Origin: Spirochaetae bacterium HGW-Spirochaetae-1
Lineage (GTDB): Bacteria > Spirochaetota > UBA4802 > UBA5550
Assembly: GCA_002839375.1 (NCBI GenBank)
Contig: PGXY01000009.1
Span: 1-64,000 of the forward strand
DNA: 64,000 bases
Reading direction: 5' to 3'
This document shows, piece by piece, positions 55,418-64,000 of the stretch. Each line of letters begins with the position of its first letter. The stretch's first letter is position 1. The notes under the pieces were generated by a model. It saw nothing but the letters and a program-made list of their open reading frames with translations, was not told where the DNA came from and did no database searches. A program made the translations under genes and the position numbers.

Positions 55418-56418
55418 ACCTGGTCCAGAGGGACTTTCCTCTTACGGAGAAGCCTTTTGAAGAGATGGGTTCCGCAGCAGGGGTCTCCGGCGGGGAAGTT
55501 CTGCGGCTCGTGAAGGACCTGAAAGAGCGCAATATAATACGTAATATAGCCGGTATTTTCAACGGCGAGAGTCTGGGCTATCACCTGAGCCTGGTGGCTC
55601 TCAGGGTACCGAAGGAGAAGACCGACGAGGCGGCCTCGGTCATCAACAGCCATCCCGGCGTGAGTCATAATTATCTTCGCGATAATGATTTTAATTTGTG
55701 GTTCACCCTGGCCGAGGAGGATGAGGATAGCCTGCGGGAGAGCGCAGGAACCATCGCGAAAAAATGCGGTGCCGAAGATTTTCTCATGCTCCGCAATGAA
55801 AAGCTTTTCAAGATCGGATTCATGCTTGCCATCGGGGAGGATGATACGGGATCTGAGCAGACGGGTTCCGGAGTCAGAACCGAACCATTCAGGGGAACCC
55901 TGAGCCGGGAGGACCGCGAGGCGGTGTATCTGCTCCAGTCGGACCTGCCGCTCGTAGACCGGCCCTTCGATGCGCTTGCGGAAAAGAGCGATCGTTTCAG
56001 CGGGAGTTCGCTTATTGAGACGGGCAGGCGGCTTCTGGAGATGGGCGTCATGAGGCGATACGCGGCCGTACTGCGGCACAAAAAGGCCGGGTTTACCCAT
56101 AATGCCATGACGGCGTGGAAACTCGGGAACGATGTCAATGCCGATGAAAGGATACGGCCTTTCATGGAAGAGCGGTCCGTGACCCATCTGTACCTGCGTA
56201 CGGTGGTTCCCGGCCGTTGGGAATTCCCTCTCTTTGCCATGGTTCATGCAAAAAGCAGCGAAGAACTGGAGTCGGTTCTGGAAAAGCTCGCAGGGGATTC
56301 GGGGCTGACCGAAAGGCTTGTGCTCAGGTCGGTTCATGAATATAAAAAAAAGAAGGTGATATATTTTTCACCGGAATTTCAGGAATGGAAAAGGTTGTAT
56401 TATGATAGATATAGGTAA
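55381..56418 (+). CDS. ahbAB: Fused siroheme decarboxylase (AhbA-AhbB)
   Basis: 345 residues with two Lrp/AsnC-like halves, each of about 160 residues. First half: ILNLVQRDFPLTEKPFEEMG, NIIRNIAGIFNGESLGYHLS, GVSHNYLRDNDFNLWFTL. Second half: LLQSDLPLVDRPFDALAEKS, MRRYAAVLRHKKAGFTHNAM, VTHLYLRTVVPGRWEFPLFA. AhbA and AhbB are separate proteins in Desulfovibrio and form a heterodimer that removes siroheme C12/C18 acetate carboxyls. NirDL of haem d1 synthesis has a similar fusion. The HTH is not for DNA binding in this family. Confidence 0.85.
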   Translation: MPEFSSSEAKILNLVQRDFPLTEKPFEEMGSAAGVSGGEVLRLVKDLKERNIIRNIAGIFNGESLGYHLSLVALRVPKEKTDEAASVINSHPGVSHNYLRDNDFNLWFTLAEEDEDSLRESAGTIAKKCGAEDFLMLRNEKLFKIGFMLAIGEDDTGSEQTGSGVRTEPFRGTLSREDREAVYLLQSDLPLVDRPFDALAEKSDRFSGSSLIETGRRLLEMGVMRRYAAVLRHKKAGFTHNAMTAWKLGNDVNADERIRPFMEERSVTHLYLRTVVPGRWEFPLFAMVHAKSSEELESVLEKLAGDSGLTERLVLRSVHEYKKKKVIYFSPEFQEWKRLYYDRYR

Positions 56419-57673
56419 AATATACTGCGGTGGAAGTTCAACGGGAGACGGACTCAGGTACGGTACCAAGGCTACCGCCGATTCGCACGGAAACGCCCCG
56501 CACCGCGTGGCCACCCTGGCCAGTGACAGGCGTCCCATTGTCGTGTGGAGCACCACGCGTACCTGCAACCTCAGGTGCGTTCACTGCTATACCGATTCTG
56601 ATAACCAGAAATACGCCGGTGAACTGACTACCGAGGAGGGACTGCAGCTCATTGATGAACTGGCTGATTTTTCCATCCCGTCACTTCTTTTTTCCGGCGG
56701 GGAGCCCCTGATGCGGCATGACCTCTTCAAGCTTATCGAATACGCAGCCAAAAAAAATGTGCGTCCCGTCATTTCAACCAACGGGACCCTCATCGACAAG
56801 GACACGGCCAGAGACATCAAGAATGCCGGCGTTGTATACGTGGGGATAAGCCTGGACGGCATGGAAGAGGTAAACGACAGCTTCCGCGGCGTAGAAGGGG
56901 CCTATAAAAAGGCCATGAAGGGATTTGAAAACTGCCGTAACGCCGATCAGCGCGTGGGCCTGCGGCTCACCCTGACAAAGCGGAATTATCAGGACCTGCA
57001 CCGCATTTTTGATTTTATCGAGACCGAGGGGATAAACCGGGCCTGTTTCTATCACCTGGTCTATTCAGGCAGGGGCAGCAGCATGTTCAATGACGACCTG
57101 ACCTACCGGGAGTCCCGTCATGCCATGGATATCATCATTGAACGCACCGATGATTATTTTTCACGGGGCCTTGATATCAACATTCTGACCGTTGACAATC
57201 ATACCGACGGTGTATATCTTTACCTGAAGCTCCTGGAGAAAGACCCTGTCAGGGCGGAGGAAATATACCGCCTGCTGTCCTGGAACGGCGGCGGCGCCAA
57301 TTCCACGGGTGTGGGGATCGGGAATATCGATTTTTTCGGCAATGTGCATCCAGACCAGTTCTGGCAGGATTATACCCTGGGCAATATCAGGGAACGCCGT
57401 TTTGGCGAGATATGGCTCGACGAGAGTGAGCCGCTCATGAAGGGGCTGAAGAACAAAGCGCAGTATATCAAGGGGCGATGCCGTCTCTGTAAATACCGGG
57501 AGCTCTGTACCGGCGCCATGCGGGTGCGGGCTTTCCGCACCTATGATGATCCCTGGGCCCCGGACCCTCAGTGCTATCTTACCGATGAGGAGATCGGTCT
57601 TGACGCCGAGAAAAAGGAGGAGCTCCGGAGAAAAGGAGAATTCTTCCCACAGCCCGAGGAGCTGCTGAAATAA
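56402..57673 (+). CDS. ahbC: Radical SAM 12,18-didecarboxysiroheme deacetylase (AhbC/NirJ-like)
   Basis: 423 residues. The AhbC-style leader IDIGKIYCGGSS is followed by C55-x3-C59-x2-C62 (TTRTCNLRCVHC), SGGEPLMRHDLFKLIEYAAK and a SPASM end (CRLCKYRELCTGAMRVRAF ... PQC). Removes the two acetyl side chains of didecarboxysiroheme to iron-coproporphyrin III. NirJ, its haem d1 homologue, is excluded by the presence of AhbD-type partner but not by sequence alone. Overlaps neighbours by 17 bp and one base. Confidence 0.82.
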   Translation: MIDIGKIYCGGSSTGDGLRYGTKATADSHGNAPHRVATLASDRRPIVVWSTTRTCNLRCVHCYTDSDNQKYAGELTTEEGLQLIDELADFSIPSLLFSGGEPLMRHDLFKLIEYAAKKNVRPVISTNGTLIDKDTARDIKNAGVVYVGISLDGMEEVNDSFRGVEGAYKKAMKGFENCRNADQRVGLRLTLTKRNYQDLHRIFDFIETEGINRACFYHLVYSGRGSSMFNDDLTYRESRHAMDIIIERTDDYFSRGLDINILTVDNHTDGVYLYLKLLEKDPVRAEEIYRLLSWNGGGANSTGVGIGNIDFFGNVHPDQFWQDYTLGNIRERRFGEIWLDESEPLMKGLKNKAQYIKGRCRLCKYRELCTGAMRVRAFRTYDDPWAPDPQCYLTDEEIGLDAEKKEELRRKGEFFPQPEELLK

Positions 57674-58320
57674 TGGAGCTCTATCCCATCATGATAAACC
57701 TGGAGGGTCGCCGGGTATGTGTCATCGGCGCCGGAGAGGTGGCCCTGCGCAAGGTTAAAGACCTCCTTGGCTGCGGCGCCCTGGTGAGCGTGATAGCGCC
57801 GTTAATGCATGAGGGATTTGCGGGACTGGCTGAATATTACGGTGACCGGTTGGTGATGATAAAAAGGGAGTACCGGTACGGCGATGTCGGCGATTCGGTC
57901 CTGGTTTTTTCGGCCACCAATGATGAAAGGGTCAACGGGACCGTTTTCAATGAGGCCCAGGAGCGGAATATTCTCATTAATGCCGTGGATGATCCGCCCA
58001 ACTGCAGTTTTTTCATTCCCTCATCATATCGCAAAGGGGACCTGATCATGACTCTCTCCACCAGCGGGGCCTCGCCGGCCATGGCCGCCAGGATACGGCG
58101 TGAGCTCCAGAAACACATTCCCGAACATATCGATATCATGCTGGAGGCGCTGAAGGAAGCCAGGGAGATGCTGAAAAGCGACAGTCGTTTCGTGCATCTT
58201 GATTCGGTGCGGCGAGGCGAAGTGCTGAAGACCATGGTTAACGATGACGCCCGGCTGGAAGAACTCCGCCTTTCCTTTGAGCAGGGAAGCCTCGGGACGT
58301 TTTTGCTTCAAATCCTGTAA
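57673..58320 (+). CDS. sirC: Precorrin-2 dehydrogenase / sirohydrochlorin ferrochelatase
   Basis: 215 residues of the Met8/CysG N-terminal type. VCVIGAGEVALRKVKDLLG (NAD binding), INAVDDPPNCSFFIPSSYRK and LSTSGASPAMAARIRRELQK are characteristic. Makes sirohydrochlorin and, where the Met8-type site is used, inserts iron to give siroheme. Start overlaps ahbC stop (TAATG). Confidence 0.88.
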   Translation: MELYPIMINLEGRRVCVIGAGEVALRKVKDLLGCGALVSVIAPLMHEGFAGLAEYYGDRLVMIKREYRYGDVGDSVLVFSATNDERVNGTVFNEAQERNILINAVDDPPNCSFFIPSSYRKGDLIMTLSTSGASPAMAARIRRELQKHIPEHIDIMLEALKEAREMLKSDSRFVHLDSVRRGEVLKTMVNDDARLEELRLSFEQGSLGTFLLQIL

Positions 58321-58324
58321 ACCC

Positions 58325-59557
58325 ATGAAACAATGCAATCATCTATTTATCGGTGCAGGCCCGGCCGGTCTTTTCTCGGCGCTCAGTGCGGCGGAGAGAG
58401 GCAAACGCGTTGTTATGCTGGAAAAGATGGAGCGGCCGGGGATAAAGCTCCTCCTGAGCGGAAGCGGGCAGTGTAATATTACCCGCGGCGGTCCAATGGA
58501 GGACTTTTTCCGGCATTACGGCGACAATCATCGTTTTCTGAAGCATGCCCTTCTTTCTTTTACCAACAATGATCTCATGGACTATTTCGGGCAACGGGGA
58601 CTGGAAATGCTGGTCAGGGAGGACGGCAAGGTCTTTCCCGGGAGTCTCCGCTCCCGAGATGTTCTCGATGTGCTGCTCCACGAATGCGAAAGAGCAGGCG
58701 TGGAAATTCTTTACGGAAAGAAAGTCCTGTCGCTGGAAAAAGTAGAAGGATATTTCCGTGCCGGAACCGGTGATGAAACATGGCAGGCGCCCACGGTCCT
58801 TATAGCCGCGGGAGGAAAATCATATCCTTCGACGGGTTCTTCGGGAGACGGTTATACCCTGGCTTCCGGTCTGGGACACACGATTATCACCCCGCGTCCT
58901 TCTCTTGTTTCCCTTGAAATAAAAAATTTTCCCTTCGGCGATCTGGCGGGAATTTCAATTACGGGCAGTTTCATTTCCCTCCACCGGCAGGGAAAGCGGA
59001 TGAGGGAGCATCGCGGTGATATTCTTTTTACCCACACGGGGCTTTCCGGTCCCGGCATACTTGATTTTTCCAGGTATATGCAGCCCGGCGATGAAGTCTC
59101 TCTGAGTATGACCGCCATGGAAAACCGCGAAGAATTCCGCGGCCGCATCATGGAACGTATGGGCCGGGAACCGGCAGTGCGCATGCGGATGATTCTCAAC
59201 GGTGAAAACATTCCCTCACGGCTGACGGAACGACTACTGGAACTGGGCAGTATCGACCGCGATGCCCGCGTCGGTGAAGTAAGGAAGGAGCTGAAAAACA
59301 AATTTGTGGATGCCCTTACGGGAACAAGACTGCAAATCAGCGATACGGGTGGTTTTGACCGTGCCATGTGTACTGCCGGGGGCGTGACCCTGAAAGAAAT
59401 ACAGCCCCGTACCATGGAGTCACGGATTGTTCCGGGACTCTACTTTGCCGGTGAAGTCATGGATATCGACGGCGATACGGGAGGATACAACCTCCAGGCC
59501 GCTTTTTCCACGGCCTTTATTGCGGGAAATGCCATGAGAGGGAAATATTCCCGATGA
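58325..59557 (+). CDS. BaiN/HI0933-type flavoprotein
   Basis: 410 residues from ATG 58325, 4 bp after sirC (27 upstream in-frame codons would lie inside sirC). FIGAGPAGLFSALSAAERGK, GIKLLLSGSGQCNITRGGP, PTVLIAAGGKSYPSTGSSGD and LYFAGEVMDIDGDTGGYNLQ are the BaiN/YhiN signature. Reductase of unknown substrate, often with tetrapyrrole or redox genes. Its position at the end of the haem train could make it a late pathway oxidoreductase, but this is inference. Confidence 0.85.
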   Translation: MKQCNHLFIGAGPAGLFSALSAAERGKRVVMLEKMERPGIKLLLSGSGQCNITRGGPMEDFFRHYGDNHRFLKHALLSFTNNDLMDYFGQRGLEMLVREDGKVFPGSLRSRDVLDVLLHECERAGVEILYGKKVLSLEKVEGYFRAGTGDETWQAPTVLIAAGGKSYPSTGSSGDGYTLASGLGHTIITPRPSLVSLEIKNFPFGDLAGISITGSFISLHRQGKRMREHRGDILFTHTGLSGPGILDFSRYMQPGDEVSLSMTAMENREEFRGRIMERMGREPAVRMRMILNGENIPSRLTERLLELGSIDRDARVGEVRKELKNKFVDALTGTRLQISDTGGFDRAMCTAGGVTLKEIQPRTMESRIVPGLYFAGEVMDIDGDTGGYNLQAAFSTAFIAGNAMRGKYSR

Positions 59558-59575
59558 CCGCTGAGGTCTTACCGG

Positions 59576-61528
59576 TTACATATCAATTTTGAGTCTGCTC
59601 ATAGATTCCCCCGTTGGCTTTCCCGTGGCGGGGTCCCATCCGCTTTGCTTCCAGTAGTCCTTTATCATCTGCTCCACTGGGATGGTCCTTCCGCGGTTCA
59701 TTCCTTCTTTCTGCGGAGGTTCTCCCGTGGCCCTTCCATGTATCCGGAACGAATGGGGATCGATGCCGTGTTTTATATTGAAGGCCTGCTTGAGTGTCTG
59801 GACCTTTTCGCCCATCTCCATGTATTCTTCCGGCGACAGGTCCCATCCTGTTGCGGCATTGAGATAATCAAAGGTGCGTATCCGCTTTGAACCGATGAAT
59901 ACGCCGAAGAGGCAGAGCCCTGCGCCGTTGACCACGTTCATGAAGCGGCTGCAGGCAACGGACTTGACCGCCTTGTTCTTGTCGGCGACAAACCGGGTCT
60001 TCTTCAGGTGCAGGGGATGTACGGGGGGAAGTGATTTTACCGTTTTCCAGAGTTGAAACATCTCGTAATACATCTGCGCGCCGATGGTATGTCTGCCCGG
60101 TGCGGGCTCTACGCTATAATGCACCGCAAAACCGGGGTCCTGGCGTCCGTCATGCATGGCCGGTTCCTGACCCCCGGCATGGACCGCGAACTCATTGGAA
60201 TTTTTGCCGATACGCTGTGACGCGACTTTTGTACCATCGGCCAGAATATCCCCGATGCCTTCACGGGAAATCATCATCTCGATGAGCGTTTTCACCGCCT
60301 GACTGTTTCCCCAGGTGAGGTCAAGTCCGCCCGTATCTTTTTTTGTGAGGATTCCCTTCTCATAGCATTCCATGGCAAAGGAGACCGTGGCCCCGGCCGA
60401 GATGGTATCCATGCCCGCCCTGTTGAGTACTTCATTGAGATAGAATATCTCATCCATATTTTCGTTCATGCACAGGCCTCCCAGGGCAAGAACGGTCTCG
60501 TATTCGGGTTTATGCGTCTCGCTGAATTTGCCGTCAATGGAGCAAATGCCGCCGCAGCCCAGGGGACAGGAATAGCAGTGGTATTTCTGCTTTTCATGTT
60601 TTTTGATTATATCGGGATCAATTGAAGCGGTTTGCCGGTATCCGAAATCGCGATAGCTGCCCTTCCAGTTTTTAAGGGGAGAGTCACCCATGCCTACGGA
60701 CATGCGGTTCATTGAAGCGGTCCCCCATTTTTTGAGCAGCAACTTGTAGAGCATGCCGTCCATGGCCATTCCCACGGGAAGAACGCCCAGAAGCCATCCC
60801 ATAAAGGCGCTGGCTTTCCCGCTTATGGGGAGGAACTGGAAATTTACCCATTTAATCAACTTTTTGCTGAGTGCTATTATACTTTCACGGTCATGGACCT
60901 GGATGCGAATTTTACCATCGAGCACCACGGCCTTGAGCTTTTTGGAGCCCATGACCGCTCCGAGTCCCGACCGGGCCGCAATACGTCCCCTGTCGTTGCA
61001 TACGCCTGAGATCAGGGAAATCTTTTCACCGGCCTGGCCAATGCAAGCAACCTTTGCTCCGGAACCGTGTCGTTTTGTCAGAATATCCTCAGTTTCAACG
61101 GCATCCTTGCCCCACAGATCGGAAGCATTTCGTATCTCCGTTGTTCCGTTTTTTACATACAGATAGACCGGTTTTTGCGATTTACCGTTGAAAAAAATAC
61201 CGTCAAAGCCGCACCTTTTAATGGCCGGGGAGAAGGTCCCGCCGCAATTGGCGTCGCCCCATCCTCCCGTAAGGGGGGACTTGCCTACCAGGGACCACCT
61301 TCCTGCGAAGAGGGCGCCAGTTCCCGTGAGAAGTCCCGACACCATGCCGAGAATATTTTTTGGCCCCAAGGGGTCGGCGCCGGCGGGAATTCGATTATAG
61401 AGAATATACGCGCCGAGACCGGTTCCCGACAGGTAGTTCCTGTAGACATCAGGAGGAATTTCTTCCGTTGTGCAGGTTTTTTTTGTCAAATCCACCATCA
61501 ATATTTTTCCCATGTATCCCTTGTTCAT
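59576..61528 (-). CDS. Aldehyde:ferredoxin oxidoreductase
   Basis: 650 residues from ATG 61528, which has AGGAGGG (a further ATG at 61576 is upstream but unsupported). MGKILMVDLTKK start, SPLTGGWGDANCGGTFSPA, and Fe4S4 ligands in CYSCPLGCGGIC. Tungsten- or molybdenum-bis-pterin enzyme of anaerobes that oxidises aldehydes to acids, passing electrons to ferredoxin. The substrate is unclear. Divergent from the GntR gene, with a 12-bp palindrome 38 bp upstream of the start. Confidence 0.9.
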   Translation of the reverse strand: MNKGYMGKILMVDLTKKTCTTEEIPPDVYRNYLSGTGLGAYILYNRIPAGADPLGPKNILGMVSGLLTGTGALFAGRWSLVGKSPLTGGWGDANCGGTFSPAIKRCGFDGIFFNGKSQKPVYLYVKNGTTEIRNASDLWGKDAVETEDILTKRHGSGAKVACIGQAGEKISLISGVCNDRGRIAARSGLGAVMGSKKLKAVVLDGKIRIQVHDRESIIALSKKLIKWVNFQFLPISGKASAFMGWLLGVLPVGMAMDGMLYKLLLKKWGTASMNRMSVGMGDSPLKNWKGSYRDFGYRQTASIDPDIIKKHEKQKYHCYSCPLGCGGICSIDGKFSETHKPEYETVLALGGLCMNENMDEIFYLNEVLNRAGMDTISAGATVSFAMECYEKGILTKKDTGGLDLTWGNSQAVKTLIEMMISREGIGDILADGTKVASQRIGKNSNEFAVHAGGQEPAMHDGRQDPGFAVHYSVEPAPGRHTIGAQMYYEMFQLWKTVKSLPPVHPLHLKKTRFVADKNKAVKSVACSRFMNVVNGAGLCLFGVFIGSKRIRTFDYLNAATGWDLSPEEYMEMGEKVQTLKQAFNIKHGIDPHSFRIHGRATGEPPQKEGMNRGRTIPVEQMIKDYWKQSGWDPATGKPTGESMSRLKIDM

Positions 61529-61565
61529 TTGATGGCCCTCCTTCCTGCCTGAAATAGCTGTTCGG

Positions 61566-61577
61566 ATTGTCGACAAT
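61566..61577. promoter_or_regulatory. Perfect 12-bp palindrome upstream of AOR gene
   Basis: ATTGTCGACAAT at 61566-61577. It has a TTGT-N2-ACAA core, the kind of short palindrome bound by FadR-type (FCD) GntR regulators, and the divergent gene is one. A weaker relative, TTGTACTGACAA, is at 61738-61749 near the regulator start. Confidence 0.6.
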
Positions 61578-61780
61578 AATACAAAAAAGAAAAAATGTCA
61601 ACTATAAAACATGAAATATGCCTAAGAAAGAGTTTTATAACCCGATATTGCAAGACCTGAATTGCCGTTAATGGCGTTAATCAAAATATTTTAAAATAAC
61701 CGTAATGAAATTTTGTATTTACAGGTGTGCTGGTTTGTTGTACTGACAATTCTGACGAATATTTGCATCCAGGAGATTCC

Positions 61781-62452
61781 ATGGTTTTATTTCATGCGGA
61801 AAATCTTAATGAACAGATAGCCCATCATCTTCGGGAAAAGATCATTCATCTTGAACTCAGGCCCGGATCACGCCTTCTTGAGGCGAAAATTGCCGCTGAA
61901 CTGGGGGTCAGCAGGGCGCCGGTGCGTGAAGCCATCAGGATACTTCATAAACAACTGCTTGTTGAAATCCTGCCGCGGAGAGGGGCCCGCGTCACTGAAA
62001 TTACCGGGCAATATGTTCATAATCTCTTTGAGGTTGTTTATGAACTCTGCGGGATTCTGACAAAGAGGTGCATTGAGAATTGCGATGAGGATCATCGTAT
62101 AAAACTGGAAGGCGCACTGAAGGGGATTGAAAAGGCTTCGGAGAAGGGGGATGTGGATGCGTATCATCAGGCTGTTTATATTTTTTTTATCCTGGGGATA
62201 GAAGCGTCGCAAAACCCTATTCTGGAGGTTATGCTTATGGATCTGCTGCCCGGCATCAATCGTGTTCAGTACGCTTCCCTTTTGAGAAGAAAAATGGATC
62301 TGGGACAGAACGCCCGGTATTTCCAGGAAATATTTAAAGCTGTGAAAACCGGGGATGTGGAACTGGGCATGAAAAATATGAAGGAATATATCGCCAATGA
62401 GCGCAATTTTGCCCTCATGAGCATTGAGGAACCAGGGGGAGTACATGCATGA
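61781..62452 (+). CDS. GntR/FCD family regulator
   Basis: 223 residues from ATG 61781 (AGGAG). Winged HTH at about 5-70: LNEQIAHHLREKIIHLELRP, SRLLEAKIAAELGVSRAPV, REAIRILHKQLL. The FCD-like effector part follows, HNLFEVVYELCGILTKRCIE. FCD GntR regulators bind carboxylic acids. The overlapping MFS gene and the adjacent aldehyde oxidoreductase suggest a substrate-responsive module. Confidence 0.88.
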   Translation: MVLFHAENLNEQIAHHLREKIIHLELRPGSRLLEAKIAAELGVSRAPVREAIRILHKQLLVEILPRRGARVTEITGQYVHNLFEVVYELCGILTKRCIENCDEDHRIKLEGALKGIEKASEKGDVDAYHQAVYIFFILGIEASQNPILEVMLMDLLPGINRVQYASLLRRKMDLGQNARYFQEIFKAVKTGDVELGMKNMKEYIANERNFALMSIEEPGGVHA

Positions 62453-63731
62453 TATAAAGAAATACCGATGGATAATATTTTCCATTCTGGCCCTGGCCTA
62501 TCTTCTGGTATATTTTCACCGGCTCTGCGCCGCCGTGGTGGCCGTGGACATCATGCGGGATCTCCAGGCCGGGGGGACCATTATCGGGCTTCTGGCCGCG
62601 GCTTACTTCTATCCCTATGCGCTCATGCAGCTTCCTGCCGGTCTTCTCTCCGATTCGCTGGGGCCGCGGAGAACCATCACCATCTTCTTTTTGATCGCCT
62701 TTATCGGATCCATAGTTCTTTCCATGGCACCCGACGTTTTCACCGCTATTGCCGGCCGGACTCTGGTAGGTATTGGCGTATCCATGCTCTTCGTTCCTAC
62801 CATGAAGATTCTGGCGGAATGGTTTGAGGCCCGGGATTTCGCCCTCATGACGGGAATTCTCATCGCCGTGGGCGGAGTTGGTACGCTGGTGGCCACATCA
62901 CCCCTGGCATGGCTCAGCAGCGCCGTGGGATGGCGCAACAGTTTTTTAATTGTTGGATTTTTAACGCTGCTCATCACCATCCTGGTTTTTGTCATTGTGA
63001 GGGACCGGCCCGCCGATATGGGGCTTGAGGCCATTCGTCACGATAACGCTGCGGATACGGAGAAAATCCCTCTGTTGCGCGGAGTGAAAATGGTCCTGAC
63101 AAACGGTCATTTCTGGCCCCTTGCAGTATGGTTCTTTTTTACATCGGCAATATTTTTTTCCTTCGGGGGAATATGGGGCGGTCCCTATCTCATGCAGATC
63201 TACGGCGTGTCCAAGGCAGGAGCGGGTAGTATTCTCTCCATGCTGGCCCTGGGAATGATCGTGGGCAGCCCGGCACACAGTTATATTTCCGACAGGGTAA
63301 TGAAGGGACGGAAAGCCGTAATGATGGTATCATCGGTTTTTACGCTGTTGATCATCGGCATTATGACTATCTATATCGACGGGCTTTCAGTTCCTCTTCT
63401 ATATATATTGTGTTTTTTCATGGGGATGTTCAGCAATGCCATTGTGGTTATAGGTTTTACCTCGGCCAAGGAGCTTTTCCCGGTGAGTATCGCCGGCACT
63501 GCCACGGGCCTCATCAACCTTTTTCCCTTTGCCGGCGGAGCCGTGTTCCAGCCTGTGCTGGGTTATGTGCTGGAGAGTCAGGGCAAAATTAACGGCATCT
63601 TTACAGCCTCGGGATATCAGAAGGCCTTTATGATCTTAACCCTTTGCGGAATTATCGCCCTTGCGGCCAGTTTTTTTCTGAAGGAAACGCTGGAAAATAC
63701 CACGGCAGCAAAGGGGCCTGAACCGCAATAA
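62445..63731 (+). CDS. MFS transporter
   Basis: 428 residues from ATG 62445, after GGGGGAG. Overlaps the GntR gene by 8 bp. About 12 membrane helices: WIIFSILALAYLLVYFHRLC first, then LLSDSLGPRRTITIFFLIAF, the MFS loop motif. Likely imports or exports an organic acid or aldehyde-related metabolite, given the neighbours. Substrate not determined. Confidence 0.85.
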   Translation: MHDIKKYRWIIFSILALAYLLVYFHRLCAAVVAVDIMRDLQAGGTIIGLLAAAYFYPYALMQLPAGLLSDSLGPRRTITIFFLIAFIGSIVLSMAPDVFTAIAGRTLVGIGVSMLFVPTMKILAEWFEARDFALMTGILIAVGGVGTLVATSPLAWLSSAVGWRNSFLIVGFLTLLITILVFVIVRDRPADMGLEAIRHDNAADTEKIPLLRGVKMVLTNGHFWPLAVWFFFTSAIFFSFGGIWGGPYLMQIYGVSKAGAGSILSMLALGMIVGSPAHSYISDRVMKGRKAVMMVSSVFTLLIIGIMTIYIDGLSVPLLYILCFFMGMFSNAIVVIGFTSAKELFPVSIAGTATGLINLFPFAGGAVFQPVLGYVLESQGKINGIFTASGYQKAFMILTLCGIIALAASFFLKETLENTTAAKGPEPQ

Positions 63732-63783
63732 CGGGGGATCGCTGATCTCTGGCGGTAAATCATCCATGTGGGGTGCCCCGGTA

Positions 63784-64000
63784 TTATTTCAGCTTGAAAA
63801 AATCCATCTCTTTCATCAATTCTTCAGCCATGCCATGGAGCTGTTCCGTGTTCCCGGCTATTTCTTCCGCTCCCGAGGCGTTGGACTGTGTCAGTTCGTT
63901 TATATTTGATATGGAAACGACGATCTCGTTAAAGGCCGTTTTCTGTTCTTCCGTCGAAACTTTGATTTCGTTCGATTTTGTTTTTACCTCATCGGCGCTC
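63784..64000 (-). CDS. Methyl-accepting chemotaxis protein, C-terminal part (partial)
   Basis: The last 71 codons and stop of a gene that continues beyond 64000. SADEVKTKSNEIKVSTEEQK, NEIVVSISNINELTQSNASG and AEEIAGNTEQLHGMAEELMK are the repeated heptads and methylation-helix ends of chemoreceptors. Transducer of chemotaxis. Confidence 0.88.
   Translation of the reverse strand, partial: SADEVKTKSNEIKVSTEEQKTAFNEIVVSISNINELTQSNASGAEEIAGNTEQLHGMAEELMKEMDFFKLK

Overview
The window looks like a chromosomal stretch of a Gram-negative, probably anaerobic bacterium. Predicted lipoproteins and outer-membrane proteins are numerous. An aldehyde:ferredoxin oxidoreductase is present, and haem is apparently made by the siroheme-dependent (Ahb) route typical of sulfate reducers and other anaerobes. 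Abundant envelope lipoproteins of COG3014, CsgG/LpoB and DUF5683 type, an orphan FliG-like domain and a chemotaxis receptor would fit a spirochaete or a deltaproteobacterial-type lineage. I cannot decide between these from the sequence alone.

Region 1 (1-15 kb) is accessory. It starts with a decayed gene and continues with an ECF sigma factor overlapping a one-pass membrane protein, then a CsgG/LpoB-like protein and a large repeat lipoprotein. After these come two divergent XRE regulators with AT-rich palindromes between them, small secreted or lipoprotein genes, a nuclease fragment followed by an immunity-like gene, a HEPN/nucleotidyltransferase pair, a SEC-C protein and a KilA-N gene interrupted by one amber codon.

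Region 2 (14.9-32 kb) is mostly housekeeping: three tRNAs (Arg-ACG, Ser-GCT, Ser-TGA), a hybrid histidine kinase, argB, mgsA, a UDP-sugar pyrophosphorylase, two radical SAM proteins (one queE), a metallo-beta-lactamase-fold protein, a COG3014 lipoprotein, an outer-membrane protein and pepF.

Region 3 (32-47.7 kb) is a mosaic. Seven same-orientation copies of a modular repeat of roughly 90-190 bp (copies a-g) separate unrelated small gene groups. These groups include a DUF3237/flavoprotein pair with a divergent TetR gene, a truncated acyl-CoA ligase whose broken end abuts a repeat, a MaoC-like protein, an orphan FliG-like domain, a second hybrid kinase with a PocR domain, and a YefM/RelE-type toxin-antitoxin pair. 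The repeat family and what it does to the genes beside it is the most unusual structure in the window.

Region 4 (48-59.6 kb) is one gene train: hemC, cobA-hemD fusion, hemB, hemL, hemA, ahbD, a fused ahbA-ahbB, ahbC and a precorrin-2 dehydrogenase/ferrochelatase gene, followed by a BaiN-type flavoprotein. Together these can take glutamyl-tRNA to haem b through siroheme. A 22-bp near-perfect palindrome lies just upstream of hemC. Region 5 (59.6-64 kb) holds an aldehyde:ferredoxin oxidoreductase gene divergent from a GntR/FCD regulator and an MFS transporter, with a perfect 12-bp palindrome upstream of the oxidoreductase, and ends in the 3' part of a chemotaxis receptor gene.
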